From Rhyzopertha dominica (lineage: Eukaryota > Arthropoda > Insecta > Coleoptera > Bostrichidae): a DNA stretch of 64,000 bases. The translations under genes were made by a program, and so were the position numbers. Positions 55,369 to 64,000 of the stretch are shown here, one piece after another (the first letter of the stretch is position 1; every line of letters starts with the position of its first letter). The DNA is taken from the NCBI GenBank assembly GCA_025024175.1, contig QCXZ01000053.1, forward strand, positions 5,456,001 through 5,520,000, read 5' to 3'. The notes beneath the pieces are model-generated. The model was given only the letters and a program-made list of their open reading frames with translations, did not search any database and had not been told where the DNA came from.

Positions 55369-56478
55369 TAAAACAAACACAATCATTAAGGTAAAAAACT
55401 TACCGAAGTAAAAAAGTCAAGTTCGGGCGCACGCATGGTGGAGACTCGCACTTCACCGTTTATGGGATAGTGATGGACAGGTAGAATAAGCCATGTAGAT
55501 TATGTTATTATCTAGGCGTAAACTATGTAATATTCTACTTCGATATCTACTGCAGAAAATAACATTATGTAGATAAACAGAAAACAGAAATATTTAGTTT
55601 TCTAATGGTGTCCATTGTCAGTTTATTATTTTGAACCTTTATTCCTTATTGATAAGGGTTGTTGTAATTATGTTAACTGGACAAGTGTCTAAAAAAATAA
55701 TTTGCTTAGAACGTACGTTAGTTAGGACCAGAAGACAAGCAGGCTGTCAAAAGCACTTAAGAGTCCTTAATAGGTCGAATGGTCTTTTCAAAGTCTGTAA
55801 ATTCAATTTTATTGTCTTTCTTTATAAACGAAAATAGACGAATAATTCCATATGTTACCTTTGTTCTTTCATCGCAACGTTTTTAATCTCAAGTCAATAT
55901 TATTATGTTATATTGACAGGGAATACAAACAGTTCTCATTGTTCAACTAGAAAGCAAGTAACAAGTGATAATTAGTTATAGTAAATACCTTTCTTTGGAG
56001 AAAATCAACTTGTAAATGAAGTAAGCAGTTTCGAATTTGATGGCATGTGAAAAACTGGCTTCTTGGAAGTATACCTAATATAAGTCATGCAAGGCAATAC
56101 TCGGAAACATACGTTTTGTCTTTTTATGTCCAAAACAGGTAACGAAACCGTTTGGACGTACTAAAATGTTATACAAGTTTGTAATATAAATATAAAACAC
56201 CGTATTAGATTTTAATTAATCCAACAAATGGAGAAGCCAACAAAATAGGGAAACTAGAAATAAAAATAACTTTCATTTAGTTTCAGCGTGTACCTTGAAA
56301 ACTATAATTTACGCGTAAACTTTCGCCTACAAATTCAGACTGTTTTAACTTACGAACCATCGTGAAAATAAAAAATAATATCCGCCATTTTTCCTATAAT
56401 GTTAATAAAATAATTAATAATAATAATTAATAATTAAGTATTATGGGTTTAGGCAGAGATATCACTTTCGCAGTCACA
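55369..56478 (+). repeat. Dispersed repeat, interrupted copy Y
   Basis: The left block 55369-55480 (ACACAATCATTAAGGTAAAA, TTCACCGTTT.TGGGAT) and right block 56286-56478 (ACAAATTCAGACTG, CCGCCATTTTTCC, AAGTATTATGGGTTTAGGCA) match copy X in the same order. In copy X they are ~100 nt apart; here ~805 nt of unrelated sequence lies between, including a microsatellite-like TAATAATAATTAATAATTAA at about 56406. Confidence 0.6.
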
Positions 56479-56815
56479 TAGTATTTGTAAAATAGCGATA
56501 TTTTCACTATAAAATTTTCACTGTATGAAAATATTACATCAAAAGGTGCTTTACAAAAATGCGATTTTTTTGGACCAAAACAAACACTTGGATTTTATTA
56601 CCGAATAGTGTTTAAATTCAACTTTGAAAAACAGAGGGTGTGACTGTGGGCTTTTTACACAAATATTTAAAATGTTACTGAATTCATTTACTATTTTCAG
56701 GTTTCTCTTCAAAACGAACGCCGGGCGAATAAAAATAAGTACAAAAATCAAACGAGCTTCTTTCTCCTGAAATATGGCTCAAATCCACTTTAGCGATTAC
56801 ACGTAATAGATACTT
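56479..56815. other. AT-rich spacer, nothing recognised
   Basis: No supported feature. Confidence 0.4.
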
Positions 56816-56819
56816 ATTT

Positions 56820-57180
56820 AGTCCGCGAAATAGACCACAAATCCCCTCAGCATGATTAATTACCGTCGTTTATAGAGCGAACCTGAAGGGGTAATACTCC
56901 GGCCGTGCATCTGAAACACAGGTTTTGATTACTCGACGGTAGCAACGGAGGTAATTAATATTTCATTAACAAAGGTTATGGCAGCTCACAGCGAGATACG
57001 CCTTGGGAGTCTCTTTCATCGCCCTTTGAAATCGCGGATGGGTTAGCAGTGAGTGATTTATTTCTGCCTCATTTCATTTTTAATTAATTCCAGGCGCTGA
57101 TGACGCGTTGGAAATTTAGGTCGATTCGGTTTGTGGATTTGATGGTTTTGCGCTCAATGACATAAAATGCGCAGTCGAAA
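56820..57180. other. GC-elevated island 15
   Basis: CpG and GC rise (ATACTCCGGCCGTGC, TACTCGACGGTAGCAACGG, GGCGCTGATGACGCG) with TAATTAATATT-type words; no frame. Confidence 0.35.
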
Positions 57181-57347
57181 TTAGCAGTGCTTAGGGCTTC
57201 GATCCCTAGAACATAAAATGCAACGAATAATGAGGCCTACGAGAATAAAAATTGTAGAGGCAAAAATGAGTGGTCATATTTGTCAAAATTAGAACGAACG
57301 CGAACAGGGTAGAGAGGTTGTATCTTGAAATGCATGACTGTTCTATG

Positions 57348-57431
57348 CTGTCTGCACCGCAATCAACTGGAGATAGATTTATTTCTCTATCATTATAACT
57401 CATCAGTGCAGTTTAGGACTAATGCAGACAG
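57348..57431 (-). ncRNA. Type I hammerhead ribozyme in a dispersed repeat, copy 2
   Basis: Minus strand: outer helix I is a perfect 9-bp CTGTCTGCA/TGCAGACAG (57431-57423 with 57356-57348). The inner helix I is AACTG/CAGTT plus A-T at the junction and one C-C mismatch. The core CTGATGA is at 57406-57400. Helix II GTTAT/ATAGA has one mismatch and loop AATG. GAA follows, helix III is a perfect 3-bp ATA/TAT with loop AATC, and the cleavage triplet ATC ends at 57372. Where copy 1 has a mismatch in helix III this copy pairs, and where this copy has a helix II mismatch copy 1 pairs. That is what drift from one folded ancestor would give. Confidence 0.75.
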
Positions 57432-58525
57432 TATGGCACAGAACTGGTTTTGTATATAACCCAAAAACTTGGTATAATGTATTACGTATCTTCTTATTTC
57501 CATGATAAAAGTGAAGTTAAATTTAGGGAATATTTGAAAAACTGAAAAGGATCTGTGCGACAGCAATGATATATAACGAACGAAACTTTAAAAGGAGCAT
57601 TTACTTGGAGCGATCGGGCAGAAATGTAAACTATGCAACTCCTATTACCAGCGGGACATGGGACGTAAGAGGGTAGCCGATAGGTTGAAATCACGCAAAG
57701 ATCAGACGGGCTAAACTAATATTCGGAAAATTGCTGACTGTAGGATGTGCAAAAAAAGTAAGCATGCTATTAGTAACTTACTATGATATTATACCAGGTT
57801 ATTTAAAATAGGGAATAAACCATTTATTCCTGTAAATATGAACTATATAACAGTTCATTCTAACTGCATGTCGACTATGATTTCTGGAGGAACTTTTATA
57901 ATAATTTTCCTTCCGTTTCCCCATTGCTTCGGCAGACAGTAAATTAATGTGAAAAAGAAAAGAGCTTTTAACATTAAACCTGTCACGTGTATTTAGACAT
58001 ACAATCTTAGAAATACAGTCATATCTCGAATAGATCGTATACCGCTCGATCACTCCCGACAGGTTTGTATCTTGGCCTCACAGTTCACTGGATACCACGC
58101 GACGCACCTGGTGGGGATGAGCATTCGCATTCCGCTCTCGTGACGGACTCGTGCGAAAGGGTTTGCGGTTTTAGATTTTTTGAATGTTTTTACTCATTTG
58201 TCGTGCTCATGTTTTTGGTAGTGTACAAAGAAATATGTAGCTACAACGTGGAGTTCGAATTTTTCGTTTATGTGCCTTACGTTTCGAGAAACATTACTGT
58301 ACCAAATTCAGAAAAAAACTCGATCTCTACGTTGCAGCTACATCTTTTGTCATTGCCATGTCGAAATTTCACTTCGAAAAAGTTTCGAATAACTCGGTAA
58401 ATTGTAAAACGGTAGGTGTTTAAAATGACCCGATTCGCTCTAGGTAAACGCCCCTCTTAATAAAATTGTGGAAGCTAAGCATTTACAGTCTTGATNATTA
58501 TAAAAAAGGGCAGTAAGCAGGGTAG
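57432..58525. other. Spacer, nothing firm
   Basis: 58065-58400 (+) is an open frame of 111 codons in more complex sequence (TTACGTTTCGAGAAACATTA, GAATAACTCGGTAAATTGTA). It looks like part of an unclassified repeat rather than a gene. Confidence 0.3.
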
Positions 58526-58529
58526 TTAA

Positions 58530-59430
58530 AGACACGGTCCACTGAATATTCTCATTCTTCTCTAAGACAAGTTATATAGTTGTACAAATTTCGTTTCAAT
58601 AAGATGAAAACTTTCTAGAGACTCGGGGAAGATGACTTACGACACCAGCTCTGCTAAACTTGACGAAAAAGATTTGAGCAATATTTGCTTCAGAAACGAT
58701 GAATCCAAGTTTTTTTAAGTGAATAATTGTAATGTGCACTAGACAATAATCTTCAATATTTTTCAAGAAGATATATGCAAGTTTCTCAGAAGTTGTATGT
58801 ATAGAATGTATTTATAAATGGTTAACAATCTAATTTGTCCTCTAATCACAGAACATGGAGCCCCACCGCATTACGCTGTTGATGTGCAAAATTGGTTGAA
58901 TCGTAGATTTCCTGATCGGCGTGAAACAATTAATAAAAGACTAAATGCCACAATCAACCGACTTGGCCACTTTAGATTTATTTCTATGTGGTCATCTAGA
59001 ATTCGTGGTTGACAAAACACAATGTACAAGACTGGAAGCTTTACGACAAACAAATGCAAGATTCCACGTGAAACGACCCAAAAAGTGCGACAAAAATTCG
59101 AAAACCGGAAAGATATGTGCACCATACATATTGAACATCTGCTGTAATATCATCGATTTGTATGGTTTTATGTATATTATATATTCCATTCTTCTATCAT
59201 TGCAAATAAATGATTTTTTGATTATTTGTATTAATAATATTATAATCGTTATAAATAATTTTTTGTGGATACTGGCTTTCTAAAATATTACATGAAAAAT
59301 GCTTTGTAATGGTAAATACTAATCACGTGAATAAAAATGTTAGGTATTTTAGGCGTCTTTTTAGGTGTTACATTTTGCTGAAAAGAGTCTTAAACATTCA
59401 ATTTAATAGTCAACTATAGGGTATTAAAAT
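58530..59430 (+). pseudogene. DD41D mariner copy C, badly decayed
   Basis: Collinear at DNA level with mariners A and B: AAGATGAAAACT followed by CTCGGGGAAGATGACTT near 58603, TTGCTTCAG near 58684, then CATGGAGCCCCACCGCATTACGCTG near 58855 (split here; encodes HGAPPHYAVDVQNWLNRRF), TTGGCCACTTTAGATTT near 58963, and a 3' part containing GAAAAGAGTCTTAAACATTCAATTTAATAG. Large deletions remove the N-terminal half, the first Asp region is scrambled (CFRNDES) and the Asp before GAPPH is lost (EHGAPPH). The long inverted ends are not detectable. Clearly older than copies A and B. Confidence 0.8.
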
Positions 59431-59790
59431 GACATTGAGTGATCAAGCAATAAAAGGAGTACGACCTCTTAATACAAGCTTGTAAAATGTACATGACAGT
59501 TTTAGATAAGTGGAAAGGTAGTGCCGTTAGAAATGCGTTTTCAGGTAGTATTTTGCGGAAACTATAAGCCGCTCTCTAAGAAAAGTCTACTTAATACAAT
59601 TTGCGATCTTTTGCTGATGACCCTCAGTGCACTTATAAATAAGGGTCATTTCTGCAGTTATCTGTTAGGGGTTGAGTTTACTTTGAAACCAGCAGCTCCA
59701 AATCTGTTTATTACCTGGTTAAGCCTTAGTCCTCGTATGTCTATTTGTATAATAGATTTCGTAAATGTAATTCACAGAATTATTTATACA
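59431..59790. other. Spacer with an unrecognised frame
   Basis: 59521-59826 (+) is open for 101 codons and hydrophobic, without known motifs; its end overlaps the arm of the Harbinger derivative. Confidence 0.3.
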
Positions 59791-59794
59791 AATG

Positions 59795-60827
59795 CTTTAG
59801 AGCTGTTTGCCACTATATTTATTTAAGTATTGAAATAAGTTCTTAAAATTATTATACGGAAACTGGATGCACGTGCCGTTTCAATACAAGAAATTAGCCC
59901 ACGTTCTATTTTCTTGTACTGAATTTCCATACTTCGTTTTAAAACTGCACAGATCGATGCGCACTAACCTGTTTTACCGTTCATAGAACCTACGCTATTG
60001 CTTATTAGCAGGGTTGTGAGATTAGGCAGCTTTTGTATTTATATCGGCGAAATAAACTTTTGAATAGGGGCTATCTGTTATTTTGGGCTGACTTCCTACT
60101 ACCAGCTAATTAATACATCAACATGAAGTGCAGTTTTAGGCCTCTTAAAATATGTATATTGGTGTGAGTAAATTTTTGACAACCCCGGGAACGTGATGTG
60201 TTGTCATGCTTTTGTAAATGAAACGGAAGGAATTTTGTTATGGACAAGTTCAAACAATTTTTCAAATGAAGCATTGCTCATTTGTAGAAAATTTTTATAT
60301 GCTGCTGGATCTTCTATTAACAGCTCTTCTTTCAGCACATTTAAGAAGCCATGAACATTCATTCTCCTTGCAATATCATTGTTAGTATCAACGCTGATGC
60401 ATTCAATATTTTTTTTTTTAGTCAACAACAGGCATTTTTTTGTTTTTAATTACAAATGGCGTAATTTTGGGTGGCCACGAACACAAACAACAGTAAAAGT
60501 AATTGTTTATGAGTGGGTTACATCTAAGGTCTACTTTTCTCTAGCAGTAGAATAGACCTTACATTGCATTTGCTATTGTATAAAGACGAAATTTAATAGA
60601 TTACGGTTAGATTAGCTTTAGATTGAGAAAATGACGATTAGAACTACAAAAGGCCCACGCGTAAGTACTGAAATACTTACTGAAAAGAATTTGTAATTAC
60701 AAGTTGAGAACAAAACCCTACGCATATTTCTTGTATTGAAACGGTGCGCGCATCTAATTTTCAGTATAATAATTTTAAGAACTTATTTCAGCACTTAAAT
60801 AAGTATAATGGCAAACGGCTCTTAAAG
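59795..60827 (-). mobile_element. PIF/Harbinger-derived element with ~100-bp inverted arms
   Basis: Arms 59795-59894 and 60726-60827 are reverse complements with few mismatches (CCGTTTCAATACAAGAAAT, AAATAAGTTCTTAAAATTATTATAC with the usual 20-base limit split here as AAATAAGTTCTTA and AAATTATTATAC). Between them the minus strand carries a Harbinger transposase fragment. The arms could be long TIRs or a later fold-back; the true tips are not resolved. Confidence 0.65.
60204..60428 (-). pseudogene. PIF/Harbinger transposase, N-terminal fragment
   Basis: The frame reads NVHGFLNVLKEELLIEDPAA, then YKNFLQMSNASFEKLFELVH and NKIPSVSFTKA before a stop. The pattern L..EL...DP..Y.NFL.MS..SFE.L..LV...I is the conserved segment just before the DDE_4 nuclease of Harbinger transposases. 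The nuclease domain is absent; the sequence beyond the stop is non-coding up to the inverted arm, so this is an internally deleted, non-autonomous copy. The start codon at 60428 lies in a poly-T/A tract (KKKN) and may not be the original one. Confidence 0.7.
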
Positions 60828-61135
60828 AGCATTCGAAGAAATTTAAAGTGTTTGGGAAATACGTTCAAATAGAAGCAAATTTGTTGAAAAAAAGCGGTTC
60901 AACCATACGATCATTCTGAAAAAAAGCTACGTTTTTAAACTATCAAACTTCATAGTTAGTATAGTTTTGAAAATGTTAACTTTGTAAAAAATGTACTATG
61001 ATTTATTAGATATTATACTAGTGCTATTCTTACATTGAAAGAAGATATTAGAGAACCTTGAAAATCTTAAAATGTTTAGCTGACTTAAGTAGCAATTCCT
61101 TCAGTTGGGTTTTTATCTTCAGGAAATAAAAGAGC
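60828..61135. other. AT-rich spacer, nothing recognised
   Basis: No supported feature. Confidence 0.4.
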
Positions 61136-61139
61136 AAAG

Positions 61140-61690
61140 AGGTTAAAATGTCGTCGGGTAATTTCTGGGCACCCTGCAGAGTTTCATCCTACGCAAAGCT
61201 CTCTCGGCCGTTTCCTGGTGTTTTTGTTGTCCAATTTCGTCCGCTTCATTTGCAGACTTGAATAAAATTGCCTTAACGATTGCGAACGCGGAAGTTTCGA
61301 ATCTTATTGTTCTTCTAGCTCTCAGTAAGTCGGCAAACTCGCCTAACTCGTTTTCGCGAATTAGACTGAGAATCTCTGAAAATCCGTCACATTCGGTAAT
61401 AAAACGCTACTTTCCGATGTCGGGGGTAATTCGTTTCGAACTTTCTAGACAGTCGTGCAAAGCGAATTACAATAATTGTGTTTCATGACTTATCGCATCC
61501 GTGCCACTGCGTTCGTGTGTGCAGCCTTCCGATAGCCCGTGGATTTAGGGATCATGTGCATTTTCGCTTATCAGGTACGAAACATCGCGCGATGTGGCAA
61601 CCTGAAGGCAAAAAAGTGTTTGCACTAGATCCGTTTCAAATTCCGTTCTCTTTCAAGTTTCAGCGGGTTCACAATGAAACATTGTTATTT
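61140..61690. other. GC-elevated island 16
   Basis: CpG-bearing (CTCTCGGCCGTTTCC, AACGATTGCGAACGCGG, GATGTCGGGGG, CATCGCGCGATG). Two short plus-strand frames are unrecognised. Confidence 0.35.
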
Positions 61691-62120
61691 TATTTTATTT
61701 AAATATGCTAACTCGTCAGGCCAAAAGTCCAAATAAATGGCAGGAAAACGCAAAATAACAGCTTTATAAACAAAGGAAATATTTAAACATGATTTATAAA
61801 AACGTAGCAAAGGAGAAAGCATAAGTGTATAGAATATACACTACTTAACGTAGATACAATCAAAGTTGAGCTTATTCATTTAAACCTAATGCATTGTTCT
61901 TGAATTTATTAATATTACAACTTACAGCTGACAATGTCATATACATGTCAGAAACAAGACTTCGTTCGCAATAGTACATTAAAACAACTAGTTTCATAAG
62001 GCGCCTTTTAAATGACACATTAATATAAATTTACCAAAGGCTTGTTATATATGTATATTGGTGTATGTTAGAGGACCCGGCATGTGTCTGTAAAAGGCTG
62101 ATTTTTAGCAATCTCAGAAT
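61691..62120. other. AT-rich spacer, nothing recognised
   Basis: No supported feature. Confidence 0.4.
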
Positions 62121-62127
62121 TTAAACC

Positions 62128-62160
62128 CTGACGAAGACTTTAATAAAGTCGAAAGCTTGA
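62128..62160 (+). ncRNA. Hammerhead-like motif on the plus strand
   Basis: Core CTGACGA (62128-62134), a bulged A, helix II GACTTT/AAAGTC with loop AAT, then GAA and AGCTTGAC. The core is intact but helix I and a GUC-type cleavage triplet are not evident. It is antisense to the motif 150 nt away and to PLE copy 2. Confidence 0.5.
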
Positions 62161-62255
62161 CAATAATTAAAGAGTTCACTTTATTATAAATAACAACAAG
62201 GTCGATTACCCCCAAATTTAACAAAAATATTTATAAAAAATTGTGTGCCCGCAAA

Positions 62256-62361
62256 CTTTTCTCGGAAAAATCGCTGTCTCTTGAAAACACTGACAAAAAG
62301 TTATTAGTCTGACGTTTCGATTACAGCTGTAATCTTTGCCAAAGACGAAGAACCTCAAAAT
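62256..62361. repeat. PLE copy 2 flank (pLTR-type segment) with hammerhead-like fold
   Basis: Recurrence of 3301-3399. On the minus strand 62346-62307: helix I GTCT/AGAC, degraded core TTGGCAA, helix II in a perfect palindrome GATTACAGCTGTAATC, GAA, ACGTC. It lies downstream of the PLE and in sense orientation, whereas at copy 1 it lies upstream and antisense, so the segment is inverted relative to the gene. Confidence 0.6.
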
Positions 62362-62524
62362 GTGCCTAATACAAGTTCAAACAAAATTTTGAATATAAAT
62401 AAACAAATCACCGAGGAAGCGAGACGTCATAGAAACAACGAGCCAACCTGATAAAAAAGAACCTAATGACAAAAAAGGAACTACCTACCTACTAGATATA
62501 CACGAACTACTTAATAAACGATAA

Positions 62525-64000
62525 CTACAAAATAGCCATCCAAATGTCACCTAACTCATAATTTCCACAATCCCTATTAAAATTATTAGTATTTCTACAA
62601 ATTTCTATAGCTTCTTTTATTAGACCTTTGTGATAATATTTTTCTGTATGTAAAATTTTTCTTTTATCAAAGTCAATCATGTGTTTAGTCAAATATGAGT
62701 GTTCAGCTGCGGAAGATTTATCTATCTGTTGCAGCCTAGTAGCACGTATGTGTTCTTTTAAACGCGTACCTACTTTTCTTTTAGTTTGACCTATGTAACA
62801 CTTGCCGCATGAACAAGTAATTTTGTAAACACCTTCACTCTTTAAATGTACTTTATCTTTAGTATAACTTAAATTTTTATCTAAATTATTATAAGCGCTA
62901 TCAACAACTAAAATATCGTGTTTTCTAAGCATCCTCTTTAATTTTTCCTAAAGGCCTTGTACATAAGGCAAACTCAACTTCAATTTACTTTGTCCTGGCT
63001 GAGAATGTACTAGATTTGGATGAGCACTTTTATTAAAAACTGACCAAATATTCTTATTTCTATAACGATTTCTCACGAGCCCTGATTTAAGATGATATAC
63101 ATATTTCTTTTTGTAAAGAAGTTTCGTCTGAGATCCTTTGTGCTCTAAGAAATAACGTCTTTATAAGACTATTCTTTTGAGAGGGAGGCTGGTGAGATGT
63201 GGCATGTAAATATCTGTCTGTGTGTGTTGGTTTTCTGTAAACCTTGTGTCCTAACTGTCCAGTGTTTATTCTGTAAATTTGGACATCCAAGAAAGGTAAA
63301 CTACCATTCCATAGTAAATTTTATGTCATGATTTTGACTGTTCATTCTATACCTTGGGACCAAATAACAAAAGTGTCTTCTATGTACCTATACCAACATT
63401 TTGGCTTAAACTGAAAACTGTTTATCGCTATCTGTTCAAAATCTTCCATAAACAAATTGGCTACTACAGGACTTCGACGTGAACCCGTTGCACAACCTGA
63501 TTTTTGTTCATAAAAATTAGCGTTCCATAAGAAATAAGTAGACTTTAAACAATGTTCAGATAATCTGGCTATCGTGTCACCTAGTGGATCTCTATTAAGC
63601 TTAGATTTGATGATATCTATCGTTTCAGGGATGGCTGCTTTCGTAAATAAAGAAACCACGTCAAAACTAACTAAAATATCACCTTTTGAAATACTTAAAC
63701 CTTTTATAATATCAATAAAGTCTGAAGAATTTTTGATGAAACTACTGGTTTTTCCTACATAAGGTTTTAAATAGTTAGCACAAAACTTTGCCAATCATAT
63801 TGACTGTGTGTCTTAACGGGACATTGGTTTTATGGATTTTGGGGAAGCCATACAATTTAGGCAACTTGCAATTGGAAACAATTAAAAGAGACTTCTCCTC
63901 ATTCGAAAGATTTGAACTTTTGATAAGATCATTAGTAATTTTGAAAATTTTTGATGTCGGATCTCGGGATAATTTTTTATATGTTTCCTCATTTAACAAT
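62525..64000 (-). pseudogene. Penelope-like element copy 2, reverse transcriptase and GIY-YIG nuclease, cut by window edge
   Basis: Same family as copy 1, opposite strand. From the right edge: RDPTSKIFKITNDLIKSS, LYGFPKIHKTNVPLR, LAKFCANYLKPYVGKTSSF, VSFDVVSLFTKAAIP (motif A), KSGCATGSRRSPVVANLF, then RYIEDTFVIW, where the first Asp of YVDDT is Glu, so catalysis should fail. After a break near 63340 come MDVQIYRINTGQLGHKVYRK and PTHTDRYLHA. After a gap the frame 62932-62525 holds MLRKHDILVVDSAYNNLDKN and the complete GIY-YIG endonuclease GVYKITCSCGKCYIGQTKRK, VGTRLKEHI, ending in GNYELGDIWMAIL. Frame breaks occur at about 63780, 63340 and 63090. The N-terminus is beyond base 64000. Confidence 0.9.

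Noticed and set aside
58065..58400. 111-codon plus-strand frame
   Set aside because: The sequence around it looks like a dispersed repeat and the peptide has no known motif.
1..64000. CRISPR arrays, bacterial operons or phage genes
   Set aside because: Base composition, TE types (mariner, LINE, PLE, hAT, Harbinger) and splice-like signals are all eukaryotic; no CRISPR-type array was seen.

Overview
The window looks like an AT-rich insect nuclear genome (a beetle or similar holometabolan is plausible, but this is inference). It contains no complete, recognisable host gene. What it holds is a dense, mostly decayed community of transposable elements (TEs) set between about sixteen short islands of higher G+C and CpG content that have no convincing reading frame. 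That pattern fits a gene desert or a very large intron containing conserved non-coding DNA, although conservation cannot be tested from one sequence.

Layout. 1-5 kb: a Tc1 transposase tail at the left edge, an element with subterminal repeats and a tiny AT-hook exon, then a Penelope-like element (PLE copy 1, + strand). 5.3-7.5 kb: a LINE reverse-transcriptase fragment abutting an IS630/Tc1-type DDE pseudogene. 9-18.4 kb: a fold-back MITE, then two closely related full-length DD41D mariners in the same orientation with unusually long inverted ends. Between them lie a Jockey-type LINE, a pogo/Tigger fragment and a hammerhead-ribozyme repeat. 18.5-27 kb: a minus-strand Jockey-type LINE, a 1.2-kb fold-back element, GC islands, a TIR element and a perfect palindrome made of two hammerhead-like motifs. 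27-36.9 kb: a candidate host exon, a DD34D mariner with perfect 32-bp TIRs, LINE and hAT remnants, a transposase split by an insertion, and a LINE whose YADD box is intact. 37-44 kb: a tRNA-like palindromic element, a CpG-rich candidate promoter/exon, another hammerhead core, two minus-strand LINE fragments and PLE copy 3 (a different family with an intact YVDD box and a GIY-YIG domain). 44-58 kb: mostly AT-rich DNA and GC islands, one candidate host exon on the minus strand, a diverged repeat pair and the second copy of the hammerhead repeat. 58.5-64 kb: a decayed third DD41D mariner, a PIF/Harbinger derivative with 100-bp inverted arms, and PLE copy 2 (- strand, same family as copy 1).

The most interesting thread is RNA rather than protein. 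Seven loci fold into hammerhead or hammerhead-like cores. Two belong to one small dispersed repeat whose three helices, core and cleavage triplet can all be laid out by eye. Two flank the related PLE copies 1 and 2, one precedes PLE copy 3, one palindromic pair stands alone at 26.7 kb, and one stands alone at 39.8 kb (an additional plus-strand core lies near PLE copy 2). In the protein-coding elements almost every frame carries frameshifts, stops, deletions or altered catalytic residues, so nothing here except possibly parts of PLE copy 3 and the 36-kb LINE looks recently active.
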